DNA of 64,000 nt from Eudromia elegans (taxonomy: Eukaryota > Chordata > Aves > Tinamiformes > Tinamidae). Where the stretch lies: contig PTEX01000015.1 of the NCBI GenBank assembly GCA_003342815.1, forward strand, positions 178,693-242,692, given 5' to 3'. The notes under the pieces were generated by a model. The model saw only the letters and a program-made list of their open reading frames with translations. It made no database searches and was not told the DNA's origin. This document shows positions 45,131 through 57,600 of the stretch, piece by piece. The translations under genes were made by a program, and so were the position numbers. How positions within the stretch are numbered: the first letter of the stretch is position 1; every line of letters starts with the position of its first letter.

Positions 45131-48100
45131 TAAGGCCAATATTCTACTTGTTGCCACTAGAGATAATCTACTTTTGCCTGGAACGCTCTCCAGACATTTC
45201 TCATGACATTTCCCTTCCATGATGGCCTTACAGGATGTACTGCATTAACCCTCAAGGGCGAGGAAGTCTTGTGCACTTTTGACTGAATCTACACGTAGAG
45301 CCTTTCGAAGAGGGGAGCACATGCTAACACCTCTGCCAAAGTCCATCAGCCAGTGTTTTGTTTATCATGACAGAAAAAAAATAATTGCATGTAATTTGTG
45401 ATCCTGTGATTCCGCTTTTATATTGATGATGTGGCGGGGTAGGGAGGTCGCAATAGGGAGCCCTAAAGCTACAGTATAACAAAAATATCAACACAATTGA
45501 GCCTATCAGAGTGTGTTTGGGAATAATAATAGTATATTAACCTCAGGGACAATTACTCTTGAGAACACTGAGGCAGCCTTGGGTTTGGTTTAAGCCAACA
45601 GCAGTTATGAAGTCCAAGAGAGTAGAAAAGCAAATTTAGGTATTTAACTCTGCCTGAGAACTACTTTAAGGCCTACCCAAATACACATCAGCAGAACAAT
45701 TGCTACTTACCTTACAACGATGACAGTTCTTAGAGATGATGCTCTCTCAGATCTCACAGTTAAGGATCTGCTGCATATCCCTGCTTTGGGCAAACCCTCA
45801 GCTATCATCAGCTTGAGAAGAACCAAAGGTGGGCTGAGGTTGTCCTGGCCCCACACAGAGCATGAGGACGCACAGCTCTGACAGACAGCAGCACTTCATG
45901 TCCTACCCACCATGTCTGCTTATCTAAGTACAATAGGAACAATGCTGACAACACCAAAGAAAAATTTATGGCTGGTAACCAGTTCACCTACAGTTTCAAT
46001 GTTATCCATTCACATGAGATGCCATATAGGCAAAACTTTTTAGGAGGTAGAAGTAGAGGAACCCTTAATCCATCAACCTGGAAAGAAAACATATTCCCAA
46101 ATTTACACTCAGACATTATGTATGATCTCACCAACAACCCTTCCAAAAAATAAAAACGATACAGTTGCAAAGGCAGGCTACAACATTAACCTCATTTAAC
46201 GGGCCCTAATAATTTCTCAAATGCCACTCGTTTATTTTGCAAGTCAGGGAAAGATAGATTTAGTGGCTATGGTCAACCATTGCAAATGCTTAAAAGAACG
46301 GATTAATGCTTTCATGAACACATAAATTTTGAAAACTGGGATTTGCAAGTCACGTGTATATCAGGTATTTGCAGTACACATTTTCCCGTGCTGTTGTGGC
46401 ACTGTGCCCTAGAAGGTCACCACAGTGACAGCCTGTGAAGTCAGTTTAATCCTTAGACTTTGCCAAAACTGTGAGTAAACAATTCACCCTAATGCACCAG
46501 CTTTGTAACGCAGTCAGAGCTAGATGAGCCAACCAAATGTTCACATGGATTAACAGCAGTCAGACAGCGGGAACTGTATCAGCAGCTGCCTGAGCTACAT
46601 GCAAGCAGGCAGGCTGGGAAGCAGAAGGCAGAAAGCGCTCTTCTCTTCTTGCCCTTCATCCTCCCCTCAGTTCCACGCTGCCTGCAGTGACTGCTATTTC
46701 CAGCATCTCTCTCAGGCAAGCCAGGAAGGTTCTTAAGACAGACTTGGCTGGTTTCTGTATGTGTGATGTTCAGTCACAGTAGGCACGTGGGTGCTTAACC
46801 AGGCAATTAGCTCTGCACAGCAGTTACTGACACCAAATAATTTTAAGATAGGGCTTTGACTTTCCTGCATTTATTGTTTCTTTCTTGCAGCCACAAATCC
46901 CACACCATCATGTGGCAGCATCTGGATTCTCAAACTAGATCACTTTGGAAGTGGGACAACATGGGAACGTGGTTGTCCAATCAGACTGGTAGGTGTAGGT
47001 TTTCAGAAGCACTGCCATATCATTCTTACGTATTCCAGGTGCTCTCCTGAAATGGTGCCCAGGAGTCTTCTGCCCTGTTTGGCTTCCCTTCGTTCCCTTC
47101 AGTACTGTGCCTACAGATCTCAGAGGAAGCCAAGCAAAGGCTTTCACTGCCTTCTGCCCAGTTTGTGTGAAATTCAACCAGGAACCTACTACTTCTCACT
47201 CTCTCTACCAGCAGCACTATAAGCAGACAGCAAGCACAGGAACATCTCCATGATGGAAATCATCTGGAAGGAGACAGACTAAAATAAAAAGGGCAACATC
47301 AGAACAGACCTCCCTGAAATTTCCAGTGTCTGAACAAATGTGTGCGGGAATGGAGACAGAGGTTAGGATTAGGAGGTAAAGTATCTCCAATTATATAACA
47401 GTGAAACAGCAATAGAAAAGAAACTTCATTTTGGACTAAAACTTTGCACACTGGTCTGACAATATAAAAAACAGCTTTTGCTGATTTTCTTCTGAAATAA
47501 GTCATTTGAACTCTTAGTCACAGGTTTAAAAGATATTACTGTGCACTTCTTTCCTAAAGAGCATGCTCTGGCTCCCCCTGCTACTTGGTGAGAAAAATGA
47601 CAGCACCTCCTAAATGTTCCTCTAATGCCTAGAAACAACATTTTACCTGACACTCTTCTTTCAATTTTTCACTCATTGAATGCAAGTTTATAACCACCAC
47701 AGCCTCTGTCCAGATGTACTGGATCACTTCAGAAATGAAATTAGATTAGCTATCAACAAGGTCTATCATGAAGCAAAATTCAGTAGCCAAAACAGAGGCC
47801 AATAAAGTCCAGTAAAGTCTGCCACAACAATCACCCATGTCTTTATTCAACAGAACAAAGTTCTGTTCTTCCTGAAGCTTCTTGAAATGTCTGCAAGTTA
47901 CTACCATAGAGTAAATACTTGCAATCAAGTCAAATACGTTTGACAATATTAATAAATGTTCAGAATCCTCTGACACACGTTAATGAAAGTAATTCAAATT
48001 AGAATTAACTACTTCAAAACCTGTTATAGCAAGCAAGTTTCTGTAATGTCAGTTTGGTCATCAAGTCTATTATGGATCCAGGCATTCCTACTTTTCTTTA

Positions 48101-50225
48101 TCTACGGTTAAAAGGAAATATTAAAACCTTACAACTCAGTAGCAGACAATACAGCACAGCCACAGTAAGTAAAGTTGTCACCAAAAAACAACACAGCTTC
48201 TATTACCTTTTACATTCAAAACACATGTGTTTGAACTGACTCCTCGTAATACCTTCTACAACTTGCTATACCAACTGATCAACATTTAGGATTTGCTTTC
48301 AACCTGAGCCTATCGAGAGAAGAATGCTGTGAGGGGTTTTGTCCTAGTGGGAAGTCAGGGTTTTCTAGATCTTTAGAAGAGGCTGGCTATGCAGACACCT
48401 AAGAGCAAGGAAAAAAAATACAGTAACTCCAACATAAACTTAATAATTGAGACAGATGCTAAGGCTGGACAGATAATAACAGAAGAAAAATGAAAATATT
48501 TTGAAAACATTCCTAACTTGGTTATTTCTTGGGCTTGGCTTAGATTACAAACATTGCATTAATAAGGATTCATATATCTCTAGCTTAAGCATTTAAGCCT
48601 TTGAAATACAAATTTCTGAAAGAGCGATATTTAATTCCTTGTAATATGACATGTAGTCAAAATTCATTATTCTTACATCCATCATTTAAAAAAATATTTT
48701 AATGCTAACTCCCTTTGAATTAAAGCCTTTCAATAAATATTAATTTGTAGGAAGAAGTAGTACAATTTCACAGAAGGGTGTTAGGACTTCTTGTAGGCTC
48801 AAAAGATACGATTACTGCCAATTTTTGAAGCATGCAGCTGGTGCAATTAGAAGAGAGGTAATTTAAATAGTTGTCAATATGCTCATTCGTAATATTGCCA
48901 CATTTTCAAAAGTCTTAATTCCTCCAGGTCATACTACTCATATTTATGTATCACATGCCCACAGTAAAATACAACTTTGAAACACCAGATATTTTCAACA
49001 ATATTTCATGTCACAGATGCAAGCTATTTCAAATGTCATGTACAACTTGGTCAACATTTATTTTTGAATTTTCTTCTTGGTTACAACTTAAAAAAAAAAA
49101 AAGAAACCTCATATTTTGCTCTCAAGTATATTAAAATCTATTTGTTAAAGTTTTTCAACTTCAAATTTTGTGTGTTTAATGAAACATTCGGAAGAGGTAT
49201 GAGGTCAAAAAAAGCTTTTGCATTAAGATTTTTTCAATCAAAAAAATACTCACTTAAACAGAACATCACTAAAGCAAAATGGATGACAGAGTTCAGCTTG
49301 CTAATATTTGTATCATTTTTTCCACTTCTGTACTAATACTCATGTATGCAAGAATGCAATTTCTATGTAGAGTATAAGAGTTAATGCAATTACAATCCAT
49401 TCATTTTGTAGCCAAATCAGTGTTAATTAACCAGGCTAATGTGTGAAAGGCCAGATAAAAGTTGCACCTTATAAGCCAAAGCAGATGTTTTAACTTATAG
49501 TTTTAATATAGCAATCAAAGAAAATTCCAAATACTGTACAGTGAAGTGTAATATAGTACACTATATACTGTTATAATACACTATTGTTACATTACAGATA
49601 AAAAAATCAAATGTAATTAGTACAGCAATCACAAATAAAACAAACCAAACTGTGCTGGGTAACAGCCAGTGCTGTGAAGATGGTATAATTTCTATGCTAA
49701 TTTATTTTTATTTCAACATGTAAAGCACTTACTGTTTAAAAAGATTTCTTTTCTAAATATATACACTATCAATTCTTATTTATACACTTTAAATAGCATT
49801 CCCTCCTAAAAGTGCACTCTTTCATTTCTTGGCAATAATCCTCATTAAAAGTAAAATAATTCTGAAAATACCAATCACATTTCAACCTTTTATTGCTCAA
49901 CCACAGGCATAAGGGCTCAGAGGGAATCCTGCATTCTACAGATCTTAAGCAACTTCAGCAATTGTAAGAGGCTAAACTGATATCCATAAGCAAAACAAAG
50001 AAACCACTTACTGTCGTGTTTCTTAACAGAAGGATCAACTTCATATTATTACTTTACAAAGTGTGTAGACGCCGCTGTTTGAAAAAGGGGAGCTAAACTA
50101 AGGTAGAGGTAACAGTGGCATCTTCCTTAGTCTTTCCTTTTGAATGCAGTTCAGCTGAGGCATAGTTCTCCTCGTTTTAAGCGTATTATGAATTTTATTA
50201 CTTGACGGTTTTAGCACACTGCAGA

Positions 50226-50226
<1 letters not shown>

Positions 50227-50261
<35 letters not shown>
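50227..50261. repeat. Poly-A run of 35 bases
   Basis: The longest homopolymer in the window, next to a CpG-rich patch at about 50340-50470. It could be the tail of an old retrocopy or a simple-repeat expansion; I recognise no element before it. Confidence 0.85.
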
Positions 50262-50262
<1 letters not shown>

Positions 50263-52060
50263 CACCTCGGCTAGCCTTGTAACAGTGACAAAAGATTCTC
50301 CTTTTAGAAAGACTTTGTGTGAAGCACTTTGGTCTTGCAAACACGCTCGTTGCGCGGGGAGGGCTGTTCGGGTACGGCCTCGGAGCGCGGGCCCCGCCAA
50401 GCTGCCAGCGCGGCCTCTCCGAGGCGGCGTCCCAACGCAGTCTCCGCAGGCAAAGGGCTCTCCTGCGCTTGTATTTGATACGCGCAAGTGTTAAAACCAC
50501 AGCACAACTTGCCCATACAAACACGTAGAGCGAGGACTGCCTTCAAGTTCCCCGCTGACCAGATCAGGCGGCGTTCAAGATCAGGTTTGGATCTGGGGAA
50601 AGTCTAATAACTTTGAAGGGAGTCAGAAAACCAACAATATACATTGATGCTTTGTGCCTATGAGAGTGAAGATGTCCTGGATATTTTTCTATATTACCTG
50701 TAAAAGCTGCCATCTCTTTTCACTCACTGAAATTGAAACAAAAACCAAGGAACGAGTAGTATCAAAAAAACTTGGTCAACCTTGCTAATCAGGCAGTTCT
50801 TTTAAGCATTTAAAATCTCGCATTTGGCTGCAAAACTGATCTGCTCACCTGAGGTTTCCCATATACCTACTGAGAATTATCTGTTCATGCCTTCCCGCTC
50901 CTGTCCTTGCACTGAGCCCGTATTTTCAGTAATCACCTCTCCTGTAGGCTGCATGCACTAGGCCGTAGTGAAGCTGAGGGTTTTCAAGTAATTTCTTAGT
51001 CATGAGAAGGGTGCAGAAGGCGGCAGGCCCTAGGCGAGCATTCAGGAGACACCAGAACCCCAAGACCGCCCTTGCACCGCTTGGCAAGTCCCTGGGCCTG
51101 CGCCTCCATGTTGAGGGCCAGTGCCCTCCCTGCGCCTGCCGCCATTTTGTGTGCTCAGAGACGGGCACGGGGACCCACCTCGGCGGACATGGCTGCTGCC
51201 CGCGGCCAAGGGAAACGGCTCTTCCACCCAACGCTCTGTACGTCACCGCCTCTGCGGTTACACATCTCCCTGGCACATGAAGTTTTGGCCTCACGTAAGA
51301 GCACCCAAAGCCACGTTTCTTAAAAAAAAAAACCAAACAAAAAAACAAAAAAANCCCTGTATTTAAATGCCTGAGAAGCTATGTGAAATAAGAACACTGC
51401 AAAGAAAGCACACTACATTACACCAGAGGCGTTCACATCAGCAGACCTAGTAATCTATCCGTGTGTCACTGTTCCTGTTCCAGCCTCGTAGCCTGAGGGA
51501 GCTACATGATTTGAGCAGATCCTGGGATGTGACACTACCAGGGAGTCAAAAAGCAGAGCTATTACCTGCATCTATTTCTATCTCTGTATAAGGCAGAAAA
51601 CATCAATCTACTGCTGGAATGGGAAGCACGTCAAAATTAAACCGAGTCCTCCTCTTTACACAGTAAAAGGCACACGCAAACTTCAGTTGTCTTAGCAGAA
51701 AGGCAAGAAAGAGGTAAGTTTCCTCTCCTGGAGTAAGGAGGATGTGCAACAGGTATTTCAATTGATTTTATTCATAACTTAAAATTCTNTCATACACAGT
51801 GCCCGTAGTTGTTGAGCTGAGAAAGTCTCCTTTTGCTAAAGAATATTTTAACCAAGCGCCTAAGCGACAGCGATCTGGTCTGAAATGCACGAGGCAGAGG
51901 CGATTCCTGCCCCCGTGGCCTCCACTCCCTGCAGGCCCTTCCTGGCACCGTCCCTGCTGACCCTCGAGGCCCTCGCGCCGTGACCAAGCGCGAGCCCCCG
52001 CGCAACGTCTCGGGGCGGAGGGCGGCTTCGGGCAGCCAGGCTGAAGCGCGCTTTCCTTTC
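50262..52060. other. Three short CpG-rich patches in AT-rich DNA
   Basis: CpG-rich patches lie at about 50340-50470, 51000-51270 and 51880-52060. The second has GCCGCCATTTTG (51138-51149), a YY1-type site. Open frames over them are short and overlap in both strands. They may be regulatory, first exons of unannotated transcripts, or remnants; I see no protein. Confidence 0.4.
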
Positions 52061-53792
52061 CTTTACTGGTGAAAAGGTGACCCCTATGTTTTACCCAAAA
52101 GCAGTGTACTAAATCATTAAGGATTTATTCCCTCTTAACAAGTTAACCAACAGAGGAATTTTAATTTCCTTCGACAAAACAGGGGCTATTCTTTAAGTAA
52201 CTTGCTTCAGTTAATTTTCCATACAAAAATAAATCCTCCCTCGTGGGACATTTTATCATACTAATGCTTAGAACTGTTTAAGTGATTAGAAATGTAAAAA
52301 GTGAGGAGACTTTTCTGAATACAAACATTTACAATACAAACAACATTTGTGAACTAATAAAAATCCACATGTGCACGAACACAGACTTCAATATTTAAAT
52401 GCTCTGAATTCCTTTGAAGCTGTATTAACATCTTTCATCCATTCAATGTTAGTTTACCATTTGAGGAAGCAACAATAGTGCACTTAAAATATGACTATGA
52501 AGGTAGGAAGCAAAGTGCAATATCAGATAAACATTCCACCTTTCGGGAGCAAGCAGAGCAGCTGCTCCTAAGGACTCTAAGAACTAGCACTGCACGTCTG
52601 ATGAACACGCTACTTAAGTGGACACCAGCTACATTATGACTGACCGAAGCAGGAAACCTGCATCATAAACTGAAGTGAATAGCAGTGGGTAGTCCTATAG
52701 ACACTGAAAAAACTTATATTCCTTGTTTCTGTGGAATTAAAGAGCAAGTTTCCAAAAGCTTGACTATCACTGGACACCCTTTAGGATAATGGATGGTACA
52801 GAGCAATTTCCTCCTATAGATTGTTAATCTGCTCTGAAGAGAACAGCAACAATTTAACTCTCACCATTACCAACAAATGCTAACAATCAAAGTCTTAAAA
52901 AAAAAAAAAGAAATGGATTTGCTACTGAACATTTGTTGTTTCTTCCTTCGACTTGCCAACTTCTCTCCTGCAGCTGTATTAGAAGTTGCACACCATCTGA
53001 GCAGCTCAGTGTTCAGGAGCAAATAAAACACACTATCACTTACCAANAGAGCACCGGAGCGGCTGCGTTGCCTCCGGCAGCCCTGCAGAGCCACACCACA
53101 GTCACTTATCTTCATCATACACTAGGTAGCCTTTTTTTTTTTTTTTTTCTTAACTTGCTTAAACTGACACTATGCAGAAATTAGAGAGTTCACTATAGTT
53201 ACACCTATTCCAAGATTTCTGACAAGCGCACACAGTTGTATGAATGAAAAGGTTTTTAAATGGGAGGAAGTGCCAGCACAATGTAATAAATGCTTTGTAT
53301 ATGCTGCATTATAAAATTTAGCACACAGTTTGAGTTGCTTTTGGAAATTTATGCATCATTCATATGTATAGTATACTTTTGAGNGGAATTAAATACCTGG
53401 GACAGGATCAACTTTGTCACGTTGCTAGTTTTGCCTGTTCTAACCTTCCAAGTAACCTTGAACTAGCATGGTAAAAACCTCACATGAGCTTAATTTAAGA
53501 CTTTTATGGAATTACAAATTACAGAGAACTTTCAATAACCCACAGTTACAGCAGATATTCATCTCAGTGCATTTCCTAATAACTAATTTATAGGTAACAG
53601 AGCCAGCCTGGGCAGCAGTATGGTAATATTGAAAGCTATTGCCAATCACACACTTGCTTATCATGCACTGAATAAGATGATATAATCTTTGACATACATA
53701 CAAGATTTAATAACTAATCACTTTGTGTGGCCCAGCCAATAAACATTACATTTGAACAGTAATTTCTTCTACCCTTATTAGATTTTAACCTA
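52061..53792 (-). other. VCPIP1: Probable VCPIP1 3' UTR and downstream flank
   Basis: AT-rich sequence after the VCPIP1 stop. Minus-strand poly-A signal candidates are ATTAAA at 53706-53711, AATAAA at 52124-52129 and AATAAA at 51767-51772. I cannot tell which is used. Confidence 0.4.
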
Positions 53793-54664
53793 TCAAGAGT
53801 GATCCATTGGCTCAGTTGCATTAGTGATTTCTGCATCTTGACTATCCATCTCCTCAAGCTCCTCAACAGAATTTCCCTTTTGTGCTTTAGGCCTCGCAGG
53901 GAATGCTGTTCCCACAGAATTCACCGTGTTACCAGCAGTTGATTCGGTGTTCAAGTGTTCAGTGCCACCCGGTGCAGGAAACGATTCGGACAACCCCGCC
54001 TGAAAGCTCCCAGTTTTAGCAGTGGAACTCGCTGCCTCTGCTTTCCTTTGAGATAGCCCAACTGAAGCTGACTGCTCTGTACTCTGATCCCGCAAGTGTC
54101 TATCCATTGAAGCCTGAATAGAAGAGACCATTTCCTGCAACTTTTTTCTCTGTGCCTCAATCAAAGTGGGATCAAGCTGCCTGCTGTCTCTCATTGTCAC
54201 AACTCCAGGAGCTATTCGGATAAGCTCACTGTTACCAGAAGCTGCTGTGAACAGAGAAGGCTCAACTTTAGCAGAAGGACTGAAGTCCGTTTCTGTGCTA
54301 TGCTTCCTTAAAAGTGGTGTTTCCCTCACTCTTTGATCATGTTGTTGACTACCAGATGCAGTTCCCAGGGAATGGCCCTTCCCTTGAAATGCAGTTATGT
54401 TATGCAGTTGTTCAGATTTCTTTTTCACTACTCCTCCACTCCCCAGCTTGAGCATTCCATGAGAAGGGCTTGTTTCCCTGCTCCTTGAAGCAGCTTCTGC
54501 TCGTACTTGACTTAAGGCCTCTTTAACCAAGTCTTCAACGTCAGGACCAATCGGGAAGTGCCCAGCAGCATCCACACACAGCTCCAATCTGTCTTCGGCT
54601 GCATTGTACACAAAGTTTTTACCAGGCAGATGGGGAAAAGTACAGTGCTTGCCGTCAGCCAGAC
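53793..54664 (-). CDS. VCPIP1: VCPIP1 terminal coding exon
   Basis: Acceptor CATCTTTCCAG at 54665-54675, stop TGA at 53793-53795. Enters with two bases of a Gly codon and encodes 289 further residues. No frameshift or internal stop. Confidence 0.96.
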
Positions 54665-57600
54665 CTGGAAAGATGGAGAAAGACATTCAAAGAAGTTATT
54701 CAAAAGGCCAATGTATTTCAAGACATGCTCATAACAGGCAGTAATTGCTGTCTTTAAAACATACTGTATCAAATTTGTAGAAACTAAACTAGTGAAAGCT
54801 TTGACTATGAAAAAAAAACCAAAAATCATGCTTCTATANCATATGATGGCAATTCAGTAAACCCCAAGGATTTCTACATTCTATGGCAAGCCTAACAAAC
54901 ATGCAGTAATGCAGCTAAAACACCCACCTTGGTAGGACTTTCAGTTCTAACACAACAGAAGTCAAACAAACAGTCTGTACTTGTAGCAAGCCACAGGTGG
55001 CTAATGCTGCCCCTTGCCCCAGCCAAAAAAAAAAACCCACAGGGCTGTTTCAAATCACAACATATCTGGATATGTTTAGTATTGAATTGTAGGTGGATTT
55101 TAGTGTGTTTTGAGTTAGATTTTAGCCTTCATCATCAGACCTGAACATTTTCAAAGTTGCTATTTATCTCATGGAGAAAATTTTGCTGCAGAAACAAAAC
55201 AGTATTTCAAACTTACATATAAATATATAGTAATAATATAAAATATTAAACTTGAAAATTAACCCAATCCAGTTTATTTATTATTTCCAGTTTATTGTAG
55301 TGAAATACAAAATAACTCCTTCAACTCTGTCCCATACAGGCTGTGCTATAAAGCAGTGAGGAATTGCTGGAGTGGTAACAGCCTTTTGAGAGTTATAAGC
55401 TAGATGTGGATAATAAACACTTGGCTGCAACAACTCTTTTCACTTCAGTTCTAGCAGTTAGGCAATAAGAGCTAAAAGAAAGAAAGAAACAAAAAATCGC
55501 TATAAAAGTGCCAAGAATAGGCAAATTCAGGGTTTTCCCCATATACTCTCACAATTCTTGAGGAAAAATACAGGAAATTAAACTAAATGGGNAAAAAAAA
55601 GAAAAAAAGACCATCAAGGACTATTTCTATGTTATGAAATAAAACTGAATCAAAACAAATATTCTGAGCATCAGCAAAGAATTCATTTAAATAATCTTAA
55701 ATGTTATTAAGCATCTTTTACATTGATGAACTGANACTACCTAATAAGTAGTCAATCTGACTCATCTTCTATAGCTGCTGCTTCACACAAATCTATAGCT
55801 GCAGAAAATCTACAGATGAGATTTTATTTTTCACAACTTCAGACATTCAGCTCCTCTTTTCCCCCCCCCCCCCCCCCCATATATCCCTGGGAACCAATAA
55901 CCAACCAGTTAAAATATACCACAAAATAAAATTTAATCTCACTTCTCTGTCTGTCCAATCCTGAAGAACTTAATTCTAACTACCAATTTTACCAATTTGA
56001 ATTTCTTCTGTAACAGCCAGAGCTGCAAGAGCTTTTATGACAGACCAATATTGCCTTTGAAAATGGAATTCTGAAATTCTGAAATCTCAGACATGATCTA
56101 CCACTTCTATTTTCAAATGAGTAACAGTGCCTGGATAGAAGGCTTTGCTCCACACACCTATGTACATTCTGATATGAACTAAAATAATAAAAATATATAA
56201 GGAGTTTCTTTAAAATATAAACTTTCTTTAAAAAACAAACAAACAAAAAGAACAGTTACATCATTGCACCCTGATATTGTTTGACATGGAAATTTAATTC
56301 CATATCATTCNAATTTCACAGAATCATATAATCACAGAACACTTAAAGTTGGAAGGCACCTCTAGAGGTCATCTAGTCCAACCCCCCAGCTCCAGCAGGG
56401 ACACCAAGAGCACGGGGCACAGGGTGGCATCCAGGTGGGTTTGGAAGGTCTCCAGAGAAGGAGACTCCACAACCTCTCTGGGCAGCCTGTTCCAGGGCTC
56501 TGTCACTCTCACAGGAAAGAAATTTTCCCTCACATTCAGACAGAACTTCCTGTGTCTCAGTTTGTCCCCATTGCCTTCTGTCCTATCGCTGGGCTCCATT
56601 TCAAACCATGCAAATATGTTAATACTGAAACCCTCATTCTACCTACCACACAAGTTATGTAGAGACTGTGCACACAAAGAAATGCAGTAAAGTTCAAACA
56701 TAAAAGNTTATCTCTTTTTGCTAACTGACAACATAAAACTGAGGTCATGACCTGACTTTAAAGCCAGGCATCTTCTATGAGTTCATGTCCAGCTGGACTA
56801 AAATCTCTTGGATTCATTTCAGGCTCTCAGCTCCAGCTAGTCAGTAATCAGTCGAAAATGTCCTTTCCACCAGGCACTGCTTAAGCTAATTCACTTCCCA
56901 CATAAAAATACACCAGTCTTTACTCTATAATCATAGTAAATGAAAGAAAACTGCAAGGAAACAGATCTCCTATTTGCAGGCCAATTCTATTACAGATGAC
57001 AATCCAGAGAGAGGCAGTGGTCATTTGAACATCCCACATATTTACATTATTAATATAATTTATGCTTCAGAAGGACACTGAATTGCAAACAGAATGGAAA
57101 TGGTGTGATAAAATGCTCACTTTTAGAAAAATATCAAGGTTTAGTTAAAATTGATATATCTACCTAAGAAGAAATCAAATATTAAGACAGCAACACAGTA
57201 AGCATTATGAATAAAGCCACAAGAGCTAAGTTAGGAATACAAACATTTCAATAAAAATAAAAATAGATAAAACTGAACAGTTTCCTCTCTAAAGAAATTG
57301 CTACTATTTCGTTGTAGATAATTTTTAAAGCAGTCTGAAAACCAAATATATTTTAACNGCTTCCTTGATTATGGAGCAGGTAGTCTGAGATGAGGCACTC
57401 ATTAAAACAAGACAGGGCTGGACAGCAATTGCTTTTGAACAATCATTTTGGAGATATCAAAACGAATTTAACCAATCCTTTGTCACAGAATGTTTGAGGT
57501 TGGAAGGGACCTCTAGAGTCATCTAGTCCAACTCGCTGCTGCAGCAGAGACACCCAGAGCACAGGGTGGTATCCAGGCAGGGTTGGAAGATCTCCAGAGG

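Larger units (their letters stand above)
41023..49900. other. Intergenic region between MYBL1 promoter and VCPIP1 3' end
   Basis: About 9 kb without a recognisable protein gene. Short open frames have no domain or splice support. It contains dinucleotide microsatellites (about 42528-42750), a small repeat cluster (45085-45130) and one exon-like segment at 46891-46988. No CR1 was recognised. Confidence 0.5.
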
